A stretch of DNA of 64,000 bases, from assembly GCA_963723745.1 (NCBI GenBank), contig CAVRRZ010000004.1, positions 682,001-746,000 on the forward strand, read 5' to 3'. Shown here in pieces: positions 24,193-31,853 of this stretch (its first letter is position 1; every line of letters starts with the position of its first letter). The notes under the pieces are model-generated. The model saw only the letters and a program-made list of their open reading frames with translations, was not told the origin of the DNA and searched no databases. This DNA is from CAVRRZ01 sp963723745 (GTDB lineage Bacteria; Actinomycetota; Actinomycetes; Mycobacteriales; Geodermatophilaceae). The position numbers and the translations under genes were made by a program.

Positions 24193-25395
24193 TCACCCTC
24201 CCGCGCAGGCCCTCCCGCTCTGCACCTGGCACCCCAGGAACGCCGCCATCCGGCGCTCGTAGGCCTCCGGGTCCGCGTTCCACGCCCGCACGTGGCCCGC
24301 GCCCTCGACCAGCACGGCGTCGACCAGACCGGGGCGGTCGTCGGCGAACTCCTCGGTGATCGACACCGGCACCAGGTCGTCGCCCGTGCCGTGGAACACC
24401 AGCGCGGGCACCTCGAGCCAGTCGGCCGGCAGGTAGTCGACGGCGTCCCAGTCCAGGTCGTAGCGCCAGCCGGCGATCCACTGCGCGGTCGAGGTCAGCG
24501 CGCCCGGCACGCTGCCCACCAGCGGCAGGTCGCGCTGCGCGGCCCCGTGCTCGACGGTTGCGTCGAGGTCGAGCATCGGCGCGTCGAGGACCACACCGCT
24601 GACCACGCCGGCCAGATCGGAGCGCTCCAGGAACCCGGCCACGATCGCCCCGCCCATCGACGCCCCGAACAGCACGACCCGCTCGGCACCTCGGTCGACC
24701 GCGTACGCCACGGCCTGCTCGAGGTCGCGCCACTCCGTCGTCCCGAAGCCGTGCCGGCCCGACTCGTCGGCCGGCGCCCCCTCGTCGTTGCGGTAGGTGA
24801 TCACCAGCGACGGCAGGCCCGCCTCCACCGCCGGCCCGAGCGCGCGCAGCGGCTCGGTGCGCGAGGCGCCCCTGCCGTGCACCAGCACCATCCAGGTCGA
24901 CGACTCCCCCGGCACGAACCAGGCCGGGCACGAGCCGCCGGCGCAGGGCACGGCGACCTCGTCGAAGTCGACGCCGTGTGCGGCACGCGGGTCGGTCCAG
25001 ACGTCGCCGCGCAGGTCGGCGGCGGTGCCGTCCGCCGGCGGCTCGCCGTCGACCACCTCCAGTGCGCGGACGACGGAGCCGTCCTCGCGCACCTCCGGAT
25101 CGCCCGAGACGACACCGGCGCCGCCGTCCCAGACCAGGCCGTAGGTGTCCGGCGTGCGCAGCGGGTCGTCGTCCACCGGTTCGCCGGTGCGGCGCAGCAC
25201 CGCCTCGCCGTCGGCGAAGGACTCGACCTGCGTCTCCCGCTCCTCCGCCCGGGGCGGTGACACCTCGAGCGCGCCCGCGTGGATCTGGCCCGCGTAGTAC
25301 CAGCCGCCCCCGCCGAAGGCGAGCACGGCCAGGAGCAGCAGGACGCCGAGCGCGATCAGCGCCCGGCGGAGTCGTCGGTGCGGTCGGTCGGTCAC
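24193..25395 (-). CDS. Membrane-anchored alpha/beta hydrolase
   Basis: 400 residues with an N-terminal membrane helix (ALIALGVLLLLAVLAFGGGG), a beta-rich middle domain and a hydrolase domain containing VLVHGRGASRTEP, nucleophile Ser in FGASMGG (about residue 247), Asp in GTGDDLVP (about 340) and His in GAGHVRAWN (about 366). It differs from the hydrolase at 8410 in length and middle domain. GTG at 25395 follows TACGGT by 6 nt, hence probably leaderless. Substrate unknown. Confidence 0.85.
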   Translation of the reverse strand: MTDRPHRRLRRALIALGVLLLLAVLAFGGGGWYYAGQIHAGALEVSPPRAEERETQVESFADGEAVLRRTGEPVDDDPLRTPDTYGLVWDGGAGVVSGDPEVREDGSVVRALEVVDGEPPADGTAADLRGDVWTDPRAAHGVDFDEVAVPCAGGSCPAWFVPGESSTWMVLVHGRGASRTEPLRALGPAVEAGLPSLVITYRNDEGAPADESGRHGFGTTEWRDLEQAVAYAVDRGAERVVLFGASMGGAIVAGFLERSDLAGVVSGVVLDAPMLDLDATVEHGAAQRDLPLVGSVPGALTSTAQWIAGWRYDLDWDAVDYLPADWLEVPALVFHGTGDDLVPVSITEEFADDRPGLVDAVLVEGAGHVRAWNADPEAYERRMAAFLGCQVQSGRACAGG

Positions 25396-25401
25396 GCGCG
25401 G

Positions 25402-25407
25402 ACCGTA
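25402..25407 (-). promoter_or_regulatory. -10 box of membrane hydrolase gene
   Basis: Minus-strand TACGGT, 6 nt before the GTG at 25395. Confidence 0.45.
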
Positions 25408-25562
25408 ACCACTGCGTGCGCCAGGAATGGGCACCGACGCTGTTTCGTCGGCTGCGCGATCGCCGTCCGCGCCGCGACGCAGCCGCCCGCGCCGAGCGCA
25501 GCGTGGTCTGCAGCGCCACCGAGAGAGGCGCGATCAAGGGAGTGGGCGGTAGAACGGGGGGT

Positions 25563-26261
25563 GTGGACGACGCGTCGCAGGACCTGCTGAAGGCCGTCCG
25601 CGCCGCCCTGGCCGCCGCCGCCGACCCCGAGCGGGCCCGCGGCATGCAGGCCTACCTGAAGACCAGCGAGCCCTGCCTCGGCGTCCGCGTGCCCGAGGTG
25701 CGGCGCCGGACGCGGGCCGCGGCCGCGGCGCACCCGCCCGCCTCGGTGGCCGATGTCCACGCGGCCGCCGCCGACCTCTGGCGCACCGCCACCCACCGCG
25801 AGGAGCGCTACGCGGCCATCGTGCTGACCGGCCTGCCGGTCGCCCGCGGGGCGATGGAGCTGCTGCCCCTGCACGAGGAGATGATCACCACCGGCGCCTG
25901 GTGGGACCTCGTCGACGCCGTCGCCCCTCGGATCCGCGACCTGCTGCTCGCGCATCCGGGGACCATGGCCCCGCAGCTGCGGTCCTGGGCCCGCCACCCC
26001 GACCGCTGGCTGCGGCGGACGGCGATCATCGCCCAGCTGCAGGCGAAGGAGCGCACCGACGCCGCGCTGCTCGCCGACGTCATCGAGGCCACCGCGGCCG
26101 ACCCCGAGTTCTTCGTCCGCAAGGCGATCGGCTGGGCGCTGCGCGACTACGCGCGCACCGACCCCGCCTGGGTGGCGCGCTTCCTCGACCGCCATCCGCT
26201 CAGCCCGCTGTCGGTCCGCGAGGCGAGCGGGCACCTCGCGGACCGCCCACCCGTCCGGTAA
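25563..26261 (+). CDS. AlkD-like DNA alkylation repair protein
   Basis: 232 residues of HEAT-like helical repeats. LKTSEPCLGVRVPEVRRRTR, EERYAAIVLTG, GAWWDLVDAVAPRI, WLRRTAIIAQLQAK and EFFVRKAIGWALRDYARTDP match the AlkD/AlkC family, DNA glycosylases that remove bulky or positively charged alkyl-purines without base flipping. The WWDLVD and FFVRKAIGW motifs contain the aromatic and acidic residues of the active site. The GTG at 25563 is preceded by TAGAAC 8-9 nt upstream. The NADAR gene follows in the same direction. Confidence 0.92.
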   Translation: MDDASQDLLKAVRAALAAAADPERARGMQAYLKTSEPCLGVRVPEVRRRTRAAAAAHPPASVADVHAAAADLWRTATHREERYAAIVLTGLPVARGAMELLPLHEEMITTGAWWDLVDAVAPRIRDLLLAHPGTMAPQLRSWARHPDRWLRRTAIIAQLQAKERTDAALLADVIEATAADPEFFVRKAIGWALRDYARTDPAWVARFLDRHPLSPLSVREASGHLADRPPVR

Positions 26262-26290
26262 ATCCGAGAGCGGCTGCTCTCGCGGCCACC

Positions 26291-26296
26291 TACCCT
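26291..26296 (+). promoter_or_regulatory. -10 box of NADAR gene
   Basis: TACCCT ending 6 nt before the ATG at 26303, within the 41-bp space after alkD, so the NADAR gene can be transcribed on its own. Confidence 0.5.
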
Positions 26297-26302
26297 GCCC
26301 GG

Positions 26303-26902
26303 ATGGCCACGGGACGGGACGACGGGACACCCGCGCCGGTGATCAGCCCGGCGGACCGGCTGGCCGATCTCCGCGCGGCCGAGCGTCGAGGAGAGAAGCT
26401 CTACCTCGTCCACTTCTGGTCGCACCGGCCCGGCCGCGACGCGCCCGGACCCTGGGTGCTGTCGCAGTGGTGGCCGGCGTCAATCGAGGTGGACGGCGTT
26501 CCGTACGCGTCCGCCGAGACCTACATGATGGCCGCCAAGGCGCGGCTGGCCAGTGACGCGGAGACCCTGGCCCGCATCCTGGCCACCGACGATCCGGCCG
26601 GGGCCAAGGCGCTCGGCCGCCAGGTGCGCGGGTTCGACCCCGTGGCCTGGGAAGGGTTCGGCTACGAGACCGTGATCGCGGGCAACCTGGCCAAGTTCAC
26701 CCAGCACGCCGAGCTCGGCGCCTACCTGCTCAGTACGCACCCCGCGGTGCTCGTCGAGGCGAGCCCGCAGGACGCGGTCTGGGGCATCGGGCTGGACGCC
26801 GCCCAGCCTGACGCCCGCCTGCCGTCCCGCTGGACCGGGCGCAACCTGCTGGGGTTCGCCCTGATGGAGGTGCGGGAACGGCTCATCGCCGGCACCGCGT
26901 GA
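26303..26902 (+). CDS. NADAR domain protein (YbiA-like)
   Basis: 199 residues. FWSHRPGRDAPGPWVLSQWW, YASAETYMMAAKARL, GYETVIAGNLAKFTQHAELG and WGIGLDAAQPDARLPSRWTGRNLLG match the NADAR family. NADAR proteins remove ADP-ribose from N-linked positions and, in DarT2-NADAR systems, de-ADP-ribosylate guanine in DNA; others (YbiA) act on riboflavin intermediates. No DarT-like gene lies next to it. The neighbouring AlkD suggests a DNA-base repair setting. The gene ends 7 bp before the convergent acyl-CoA dehydrogenase stop. Confidence 0.88.
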   Translation: MATGRDDGTPAPVISPADRLADLRAAERRGEKLYLVHFWSHRPGRDAPGPWVLSQWWPASIEVDGVPYASAETYMMAAKARLASDAETLARILATDDPAGAKALGRQVRGFDPVAWEGFGYETVIAGNLAKFTQHAELGAYLLSTHPAVLVEASPQDAVWGIGLDAAQPDARLPSRWTGRNLLGFALMEVRERLIAGTA

Positions 26903-26909
26903 GCGCCGG

Positions 26910-28118
26910 TCAGCGCTTGAGCGCGTACTCCTTGAGCAGGCCGCGGCTGATGATCGTCTTCTGGATCTCGCTGGTGCCCTCGCCGATGAGCAGGAACGGC
27001 GCCTCGCGCATGAGCCGCTCGATCTCGTACTCCTTGGAGTAGCCGTAGCCGCCGTGGATGCGGAACGACTGCGTGGTCACCTCGGCGCAGTACTCGCTGG
27101 CCAGCAGCTTGGCCATGCCGGCCTCGACGTCGTTGCGCTGGCCGGAGTCCTTCAGCCGCGCCGCCTTGACCATCATCGCGTGGGCGGCCTCGACCTTGGT
27201 CGCCATCTCGGCCAGCTGGAAGGCGATCGCCTGGTGCTGGGCGATCGGCTTGCCGAACGTCTCCCGCTGCTGCGCGTAGGCGATGGCCAGCTCGAAGGCC
27301 CGGATGGAGATGCCGCACGCGCGGGCGGCGACGTTGACCCGCCCCACCTCGACGCCGTCCATCATCTGGGAGAAGCCCTTGCCGGGAGTGCCGCCGAGGA
27401 TCGCGTCGGCGCTGATCCGGAAGCCGTCGAACACCGCTTCGGTGGTGTCGACCCCCTTGTAGCCCATCTTGTCGATCTTTCCGGGGATGGTCAGGCCGGG
27501 GAGCACCTCACCGAAGCCGGCCGGCTTCTCGACCAGGAACGTGGTCAGGTTCTGGTGCGCCTTCTCCGCACCCAGCTCGGTGCGCACCAGCGTGGCGACC
27601 AGCGTGGAGCTGGCCCCGTTGGTCAGCCACATCTTCTGGCCGTCGATGACATAGGTGTCGCCGGCCGTGCCCTCTTCGCGAACGGCCTTCGTACGGATGC
27701 CGGCCACGTCCGACCCGAGCCCGGGCTCCGACATCGAGAACGCCCCGCGCAGGTCACCGGCGGCCATGCGCGGCAGCAGATCCTGCTTCTGCTCGGCCGT
27801 GCCGTGCTGCATCACCATGTAGGCGACGATGAAGTGGGTGTTGATCACGCCGGAGACGCTCATCCAGCCGCGGGCGATCTCCTCGACCACCAGGGCGTAG
27901 GTCAGCAGCGACTCCCCCAGCCCCCCGAACTCCTCGGGGATCGTCAGGCCGAAGATGCCCAGCTCCTTGAGCCCGTCGACGATCTCCTGGGGGTACTCGT
28001 CGGCGTGCTCGAGCTCCTGCGCGACCGGGATGATCTCCTTGTCGACGAAGCTGCGGACCGTCGACAGGATCTCCTGCTGGATGTCGGTCAGGTCGGCGGT
28101 CTGCGCCAGGCGGGCCAT
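26910..28118 (-). CDS. Acyl-CoA dehydrogenase, probable methylsuccinyl-CoA dehydrogenase
   Basis: 402 residues of the FAD-dependent acyl-CoA dehydrogenase family: FGLTIPEEFGGLGESLL, GAFSMSEPGLGSDVAGI, QKMWLTNGASSTLV, RVNVAARACGISIRAFELA and IHGGYGYSKEYEIERLMREA are all present. The sequence style (MARLAQTADLTDIQQEIL and ARGWMSVSGVINTHFIV) matches the dehydrogenase found with mcl in the ethylmalonyl-CoA pathway of actinobacteria, which oxidises methylsuccinyl-CoA during acetyl-CoA assimilation. GGAGGAACC precedes the ATG at 28118. The lyase gene lies 0.7 kb upstream on the same strand. Confidence 0.88.
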   Translation of the reverse strand: MARLAQTADLTDIQQEILSTVRSFVDKEIIPVAQELEHADEYPQEIVDGLKELGIFGLTIPEEFGGLGESLLTYALVVEEIARGWMSVSGVINTHFIVAYMVMQHGTAEQKQDLLPRMAAGDLRGAFSMSEPGLGSDVAGIRTKAVREEGTAGDTYVIDGQKMWLTNGASSTLVATLVRTELGAEKAHQNLTTFLVEKPAGFGEVLPGLTIPGKIDKMGYKGVDTTEAVFDGFRISADAILGGTPGKGFSQMMDGVEVGRVNVAARACGISIRAFELAIAYAQQRETFGKPIAQHQAIAFQLAEMATKVEAAHAMMVKAARLKDSGQRNDVEAGMAKLLASEYCAEVTTQSFRIHGGYGYSKEYEIERLMREAPFLLIGEGTSEIQKTIISRGLLKEYALKR

Positions 28119-28219
28119 GGTTCCTCCGAGGGACGGCACTGTCCGTGGTTACCGGTGAGTATGGAGGATCCTCGCCGGCCGGCCCTGTGTGGCTGGTCAC
28201 GCTCCCGAAGGCAGCCGAC

Positions 28220-28225
28220 TAGCGT
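28220..28225 (+). promoter_or_regulatory. TAGCGT box upstream of DUF4190 gene
   Basis: CTAGCGTC lies 34 bp before the ATG at 28260, a box like the ones before the two micro-protein genes. Confidence 0.35.
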
Positions 28226-28259
28226 CCGCCGGGTACGGACGGCGAGCGACGGGACGGCG

Positions 28260-28742
28260 ATGACGCAGGACGACTTCTACCGCGGCGACCCACCGCCGGG
28301 GCACAAGCCGCCGCCCGCCCAGGGCTACCCACCGCCGTCCGGCCAGGGCTACCCGCAGCCGCCCGGCCAGGGCTACGCACCGCCGCCCGCCCAGGGCTAC
28401 GCACCGCCGTCCGGTCAGGGCTACGCACCGCCGTCCGGCCAGGGCTACCCGCCGCCGGGCTACGGGCCGCCGCCCGGTTACGGCTATCCGCCTCCGGCGT
28501 ACGTGTTCGCGCACCGGCCGACCAACACCACGGCGATCGTCTCGCTGGTGTTCGCCTTCCTCTTCCCGCCGGTGGGCATCGTGCTGGGCGTGATGGCACG
28601 CAACCAGATCCGGCGGACCGGCGAGGAGGGCGACGGCCTCGCGCTCGCCGGCGTCATCGTCGGCTCGATCGTCACCGGCCTCTACGTGCTGCTGATCGTC
28701 TTCTGGGTCGTCACCTTCGCCTCGCTGATCGGCAGCATCTGA
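28260..28742 (+). CDS. DUF4190 membrane protein with GQGY repeat tail
   Basis: 160 residues. The N-terminal 75 residues are a Gly-Gln-Gly-Tyr-x-Pro-Pro repeat (about six copies of GQGYAPP-like units). The C-terminal part is a DUF4190 domain with two helices (AIVSLVFAFLFPPVGIVLGV and AGVIVGSIVTGLYVLLIVFW) separated by a basic loop, ARNQIRRTGEEG. Such proteins are common in actinobacteria and of unknown function; the Tyr/Pro/Gly-rich repeat may be disordered. Confidence 0.85.
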   Translation: MTQDDFYRGDPPPGHKPPPAQGYPPPSGQGYPQPPGQGYAPPPAQGYAPPSGQGYAPPSGQGYPPPGYGPPPGYGYPPPAYVFAHRPTNTTAIVSLVFAFLFPPVGIVLGVMARNQIRRTGEEGDGLALAGVIVGSIVTGLYVLLIVFWVVTFASLIGSI

Positions 28743-28765
28743 TCCGAGGCGCCGGGCAGGCACCC

Positions 28766-28826
28766 AGGCAATGGAAGCTTTACCTACGTCTCGGCGCTCA
28801 CGACGCAGGTAAAGCTTCCATTGCCT
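28766..28826. repeat. Long inverted repeat between convergent DUF4190 and lyase genes
   Basis: Arms 28766-28785 and 28807-28826 are perfectly complementary over 20 bp and extend to 25 positions each with one A-C mismatch, leaving an 11-nt loop (28791-28801). The arm words AATGGAAGCTTTACC are AT-rich for this genome. It sits 23 bp after one stop and 12 bp before the other, so it may end transcription from both sides. No U-tract on either strand. Confidence 0.85.
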
Positions 28827-28838
28827 CGAGAGGGGCGG

Positions 28839-29792
28839 TCAGTCCTCCGGCGGCGTGAAGGACGACGTCCGCTGCATGCCCGCGGCCCGCCCCTTGCCCG
28901 CGACGACCAGCGCCATCTTGCGGCTGGCCTCGTCGATCATCTCGTCGCCGAGCATGGCCGAGCCCTTCCTCCCGCCGGCCTCGGACGTGTAGTACTCGTA
29001 GGCGTCGAGGATCAACTCGGCGTGGTCGTAGTCCTCCTGCGACGGCGCGTAGATCTCGTTGGCCGCGTCGATCTGGCCGGGGTGCAGCACCCACTTGCCG
29101 TCGAAGCCGAGGACGGCCGAGCGCTTGGCGACCTCCTTGAAGGCGTCCACGTCGCGGATCTGCAGGAACGGCCCGTCGATGGCCTGCACGCCGCGGGCGC
29201 GGGCGGCCATCAGGATCTGCATGAGGATGTAGTGGAACGGGTCGCCGGCGTAGTCCGGGTGCAGGGCACCGACCACCAGCGACTTCATGTTGATGCTGGC
29301 CATGAAGTCGGCCGGCCCGAAGATGATCGTCTCGATCCGCGGGCTGGCGAAGGCGATCTCGTTGACGTTGATCAGACCCTGGGCGTTCTCGATCTGCGCC
29401 TCGATGCCGATCCGCCCCACCTCGAGGCCGTTGGTCTTCTCGATCTGGGTGAGCAGGAAGTCCAGCGCCTTCACCTGGTGGGCGTCGACGACCTTCGGCA
29501 GCATGATGCAGTCGAGCTCGGCGCCGGCGCCCTCGACCACCTCGATCACGTCGCGGTAGGTCCACTCCGTCGTCCAGTCGTTGACGCGGACGGTGCGGAT
29601 CTTGTCGCCCCAGCCGCCCTCGTTGAGCGCAGCCACGATGTTCTTGCGGGCGCCGGGCTTCGCCAGCGGCGCGCAGGCGTCCTCGAGGTCGAGGAAGACC
29701 TGGTCGGCGGGCAGACCCTTGGCCTTCTCGAGGAAGCGGGGGTTGCTGCCCGGGACGGCGAGGTTGGAACGGCGGGATCGGAGCTCGGCCAC
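28839..29792 (-). CDS. mcl: HpcH/HpaI-family CoA-ester lyase, probable L-malyl-CoA/beta-methylmalyl-CoA lyase
   Basis: 317 residues. LAVPGSNPRFLEKAKGLPAD, QVFLDLEDACAPLAKPGAR (Asp-Leu-Glu-Asp metal site), RVNDWTTEWTYRDVI, IGIEAQIENAQGLINV and ETIIFGPADFMASI agree with the actinobacterial malyl-CoA lyase group. In the ethylmalonyl-CoA pathway it splits beta-methylmalyl-CoA and malyl-CoA to glyoxylate and an acyl-CoA. The adjacent acyl-CoA dehydrogenase supports that pathway; crotonyl-CoA carboxylase/reductase is not in the window. Start ATG at 29792. Confidence 0.88.
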   Translation of the reverse strand: MAELRSRRSNLAVPGSNPRFLEKAKGLPADQVFLDLEDACAPLAKPGARKNIVAALNEGGWGDKIRTVRVNDWTTEWTYRDVIEVVEGAGAELDCIMLPKVVDAHQVKALDFLLTQIEKTNGLEVGRIGIEAQIENAQGLINVNEIAFASPRIETIIFGPADFMASINMKSLVVGALHPDYAGDPFHYILMQILMAARARGVQAIDGPFLQIRDVDAFKEVAKRSAVLGFDGKWVLHPGQIDAANEIYAPSQEDYDHAELILDAYEYYTSEAGGRKGSAMLGDEMIDEASRKMALVVAGKGRAAGMQRTSSFTPPED

Positions 29793-29864
29793 GGTGCCTC
29801 TCCTACGGCTCGGGGGCTGTTGCTACCGGAGAGTAACCAGAGCCCCCACCCCCCGCCCCGCGGG

Positions 29865-29936
29865 GTTGATCATCGTCGGCGTGCACGGTCTGCCGGCGTG
29901 TCCGCGGGTGTCCCGTGCACGCAGACGATGATCAAC
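29865..29936. repeat. Long inverted repeat downstream of the EamA gene
   Basis: Arms 29865-29888 and 29913-29936 (24 nt each) pair with a single mismatch and two further G-T and two G-C pairs outside. The 24-nt loop is GC-rich. The words GTTGATCATCGTC and GTGCACGG mark the arms. It lies between the mcl start and the EamA stop, 4 bp from a GGGA tract. Confidence 0.85.
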
Positions 29937-29939
29937 TTC

Positions 29940-29981
29940 GGAGGGAGGGAGGGAGGGAGGGAGGGAGGGAGGGAGGGAGGG
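29940..29981 (+). repeat. GGGA tandem tract, potential G-quadruplex
   Basis: Ten runs of GG or GGG separated by single A (A at 29942 and then every 4 bases to 29978), about ten GGGA units in 42 bp. The plus strand can fold as several overlapping G-quadruplexes. It ends 10 bp before the EamA stop codon (minus strand). The unit number is likely to vary between strains. Confidence 0.9.
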
Positions 29982-29990
29982 CGGCCGCGG

Positions 29991-30920
29991 TCAGGTGGCG
30001 GGCTCGACCAGGGTCACCGGGCGGCCGGCGCGCACGACGAGCGCGACGCCGACGACGACCGCCGCCATGCCGGGCAGCGCGAGCAGTGGCGGCACCTGGC
30101 CGAGGAGCACCAGCGCGACCAGCAGGGCACCCGGCACCTCCAGCAGGACGGCGAGGCTGACCACGGTGGGCCCCACCGTCGACAGCACCACATTGAGCAG
30201 CGTGTGCCCGAACAGCTGGGCGCACACGGTGATGGCGGCGATCAGCCACCACTCGCGGGCCTCGAAACCGGTCAACGGCGCGCCGACGATCACGGCGGCG
30301 AGGGCGAGGACGACGGCGCAGGTCGAGTACGCCGTCACCGTGTAGGCCGACGTCGACAGGCGTACCCGCGCCCGCGCCCCCGCGAGCACGTAGCCGCCGG
30401 CGAACATCGCGCCGAGCAGGGCCAGCCCGTCACCGGCCAGCGCCTCGAGGGAGACGGTGACGTCGACGCCCGCGATCAGCGCTGCCCCGCCGACGGCCAG
30501 CGCGAGCCCCCACCAGACCGCGGCGGGGAACCGGACGCCGGACAGGCGGGCGACCAGCGCCGTCCAGATCGGCGTGGTGGTGACCAGCGCGACGGAGGCG
30601 CCGATCGTGGTCAGGTACAGGCTGGGCAGCCAGGCGGCGAAGTGCGCGGCGAGGAACAGCCCGGCGACCACGGAGCTGCGCAGGTCCCGCCAGCGCAGGC
30701 CGGCCAGCACCCGGCGGTCGCGCGTGAGCAGCAGCGGCAGCATCGCGACGGCGCCGGCCGCGTTGCGCCAGAAGGCCAGCGCCAGGATCGGCGCGGTCAC
30801 CATGGCCGTCAGCGGCGCCGACAGCGAGACCCCGATGACGGCGACCGACATCAGCGCCACGTCGCGGCCACCCGGCCGGTGCACCGCCCAGGGATCGACC
30901 GCCCGCGGCGCAGCGTTCAC
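29991..30920 (-). CDS. EamA/DMT-family transporter
   Basis: 309 residues with ten hydrophobic helices in two halves of the EamA type: VALMSVAVIGVSLSAPLTAM, WRNAAGAVAMLPLLL and LTTIGASVALVTTTPIWTALVARL in the first, and CAQLFGHTLLNVVLSTVGPTVVSLAVLLEVPGA in the second. Members export small metabolites. The GTG at 30920 overlaps the stop of the phzF-like gene upstream, so both are in one operon. Substrate unknown. Confidence 0.88.
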   Translation of the reverse strand: MNAAPRAVDPWAVHRPGGRDVALMSVAVIGVSLSAPLTAMVTAPILALAFWRNAAGAVAMLPLLLTRDRRVLAGLRWRDLRSSVVAGLFLAAHFAAWLPSLYLTTIGASVALVTTTPIWTALVARLSGVRFPAAVWWGLALAVGGAALIAGVDVTVSLEALAGDGLALLGAMFAGGYVLAGARARVRLSTSAYTVTAYSTCAVVLALAAVIVGAPLTGFEAREWWLIAAITVCAQLFGHTLLNVVLSTVGPTVVSLAVLLEVPGALLVALVLLGQVPPLLALPGMAAVVVGVALVVRAGRPVTLVEPAT

Positions 30921-31789
30921 CCAGGGACCCGGATGCGCCCCGCGGCCACCGGCACGACGGCGCCGCGCACGGACGCCGACACCGCGCGCCCGCCCGCCGC
31001 CCGCACGGAACCGGCCAGCACCGACGGCCGGCCGAGCTGCACACCCTGGGAGATGGCGTAGTCCGCCGTCCCGTCGGGGGGCAGCAGCCCGACCGCCACC
31101 AGCCAGACACCGGTCGAGAGCGCGGCCGAGCCGGTGGCGGGGTCCTCACCCCAGCGCAGGTCGTTCGCGAAGGTCCGCGAGTAGACGGTGGAGGACGCGC
31201 CGTCCCAGGAGAGGACGGCGACGCCCTCCCCGACGCCCAGGGCATCCAGCGCCGCCGAGTCGGGGACGGCGCGGTCGACCGCTTCGCGCCGCACCGAGAG
31301 GATCGCCCAGGGCAGCCCGCAGCCGGTGACCAGCGCCGGCAGGCCCGTGACGTCGGCGGCGGAGAGCCCGACGGCCGCAGCGAGGGCGGCCGGATCCGGG
31401 CCGTCCTCGAGCGTCGGCTCGCCGCCGGTCAGCAGCGCGCCGTCGTCGTCCACCACCAGGTCGAGGACCCCGGCCCCGCACTCCTGCCGCAGGGTGCCGG
31501 CGGCCAGCCGGCCGGTACGCACGAGGGTGTGCGCGGCGCCCACGCTCGGGTGACCGGCGAAGGGCAGCTCGGCGAACGGCGTGAAGATGCGCACCCGATA
31601 GTCGGCACCCGGTTCGGTGGGCGTGCAGATGAACGACGTCTCGGACAGGTGGAACTCGAACGCCAGGTGCTGGCACTGCTCCGTCGTCAGGCCGTCGGCG
31701 TCGAAGACCACGGCCAGGGGATTGCCGGCGAAGGGCCGGGGGGCGAACACGTCGACGATCTCGTAGTCGAGATGGGCGGGGGCGGCCAC
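30917..31789 (-). CDS. PhzF-family isomerase
   Basis: 290 residues, two-lobed fold of the PhzF/diaminopimelate-epimerase type. Signs: IVDVFAPRPFAGNPLAVVFDADGL, HLSETSF with the catalytic Glu, VRIFTPFAELPFAGHPSVGAAHTL and DPATGSAALSTGVWL. These proteins isomerise small molecules; there is no phenazine cluster here, so the substrate is open. GTG at 31789 follows TACCGT by 6 nt, indicating a leaderless phzF-eamA message. Confidence 0.92.
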   Translation of the reverse strand: MAAPAHLDYEIVDVFAPRPFAGNPLAVVFDADGLTTEQCQHLAFEFHLSETSFICTPTEPGADYRVRIFTPFAELPFAGHPSVGAAHTLVRTGRLAAGTLRQECGAGVLDLVVDDDGALLTGGEPTLEDGPDPAALAAAVGLSAADVTGLPALVTGCGLPWAILSVRREAVDRAVPDSAALDALGVGEGVAVLSWDGASSTVYSRTFANDLRWGEDPATGSAALSTGVWLVAVGLLPPDGTADYAISQGVQLGRPSVLAGSVRAAGGRAVSASVRGAVVPVAAGRIRVPG

Positions 31790-31795
31790 GCGCCG

Positions 31796-31801
31796 ACGGT
31801 A
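31796..31801 (-). promoter_or_regulatory. -10 box of phzF-like gene
   Basis: Minus-strand TACCGT, 6 nt before the GTG at 31789. Confidence 0.5.
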
Positions 31802-31853
31802 GCCTTCGGGCCCGTGAGCACCGGAACGCGGGCGACGGGATGAGGACACCGGG

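Noticed and set aside
28766..29936. Insertion-sequence or MITE ends
   Set aside because: The inverted repeats have no transposase, no target-site duplications and their arms are not shared between sites.
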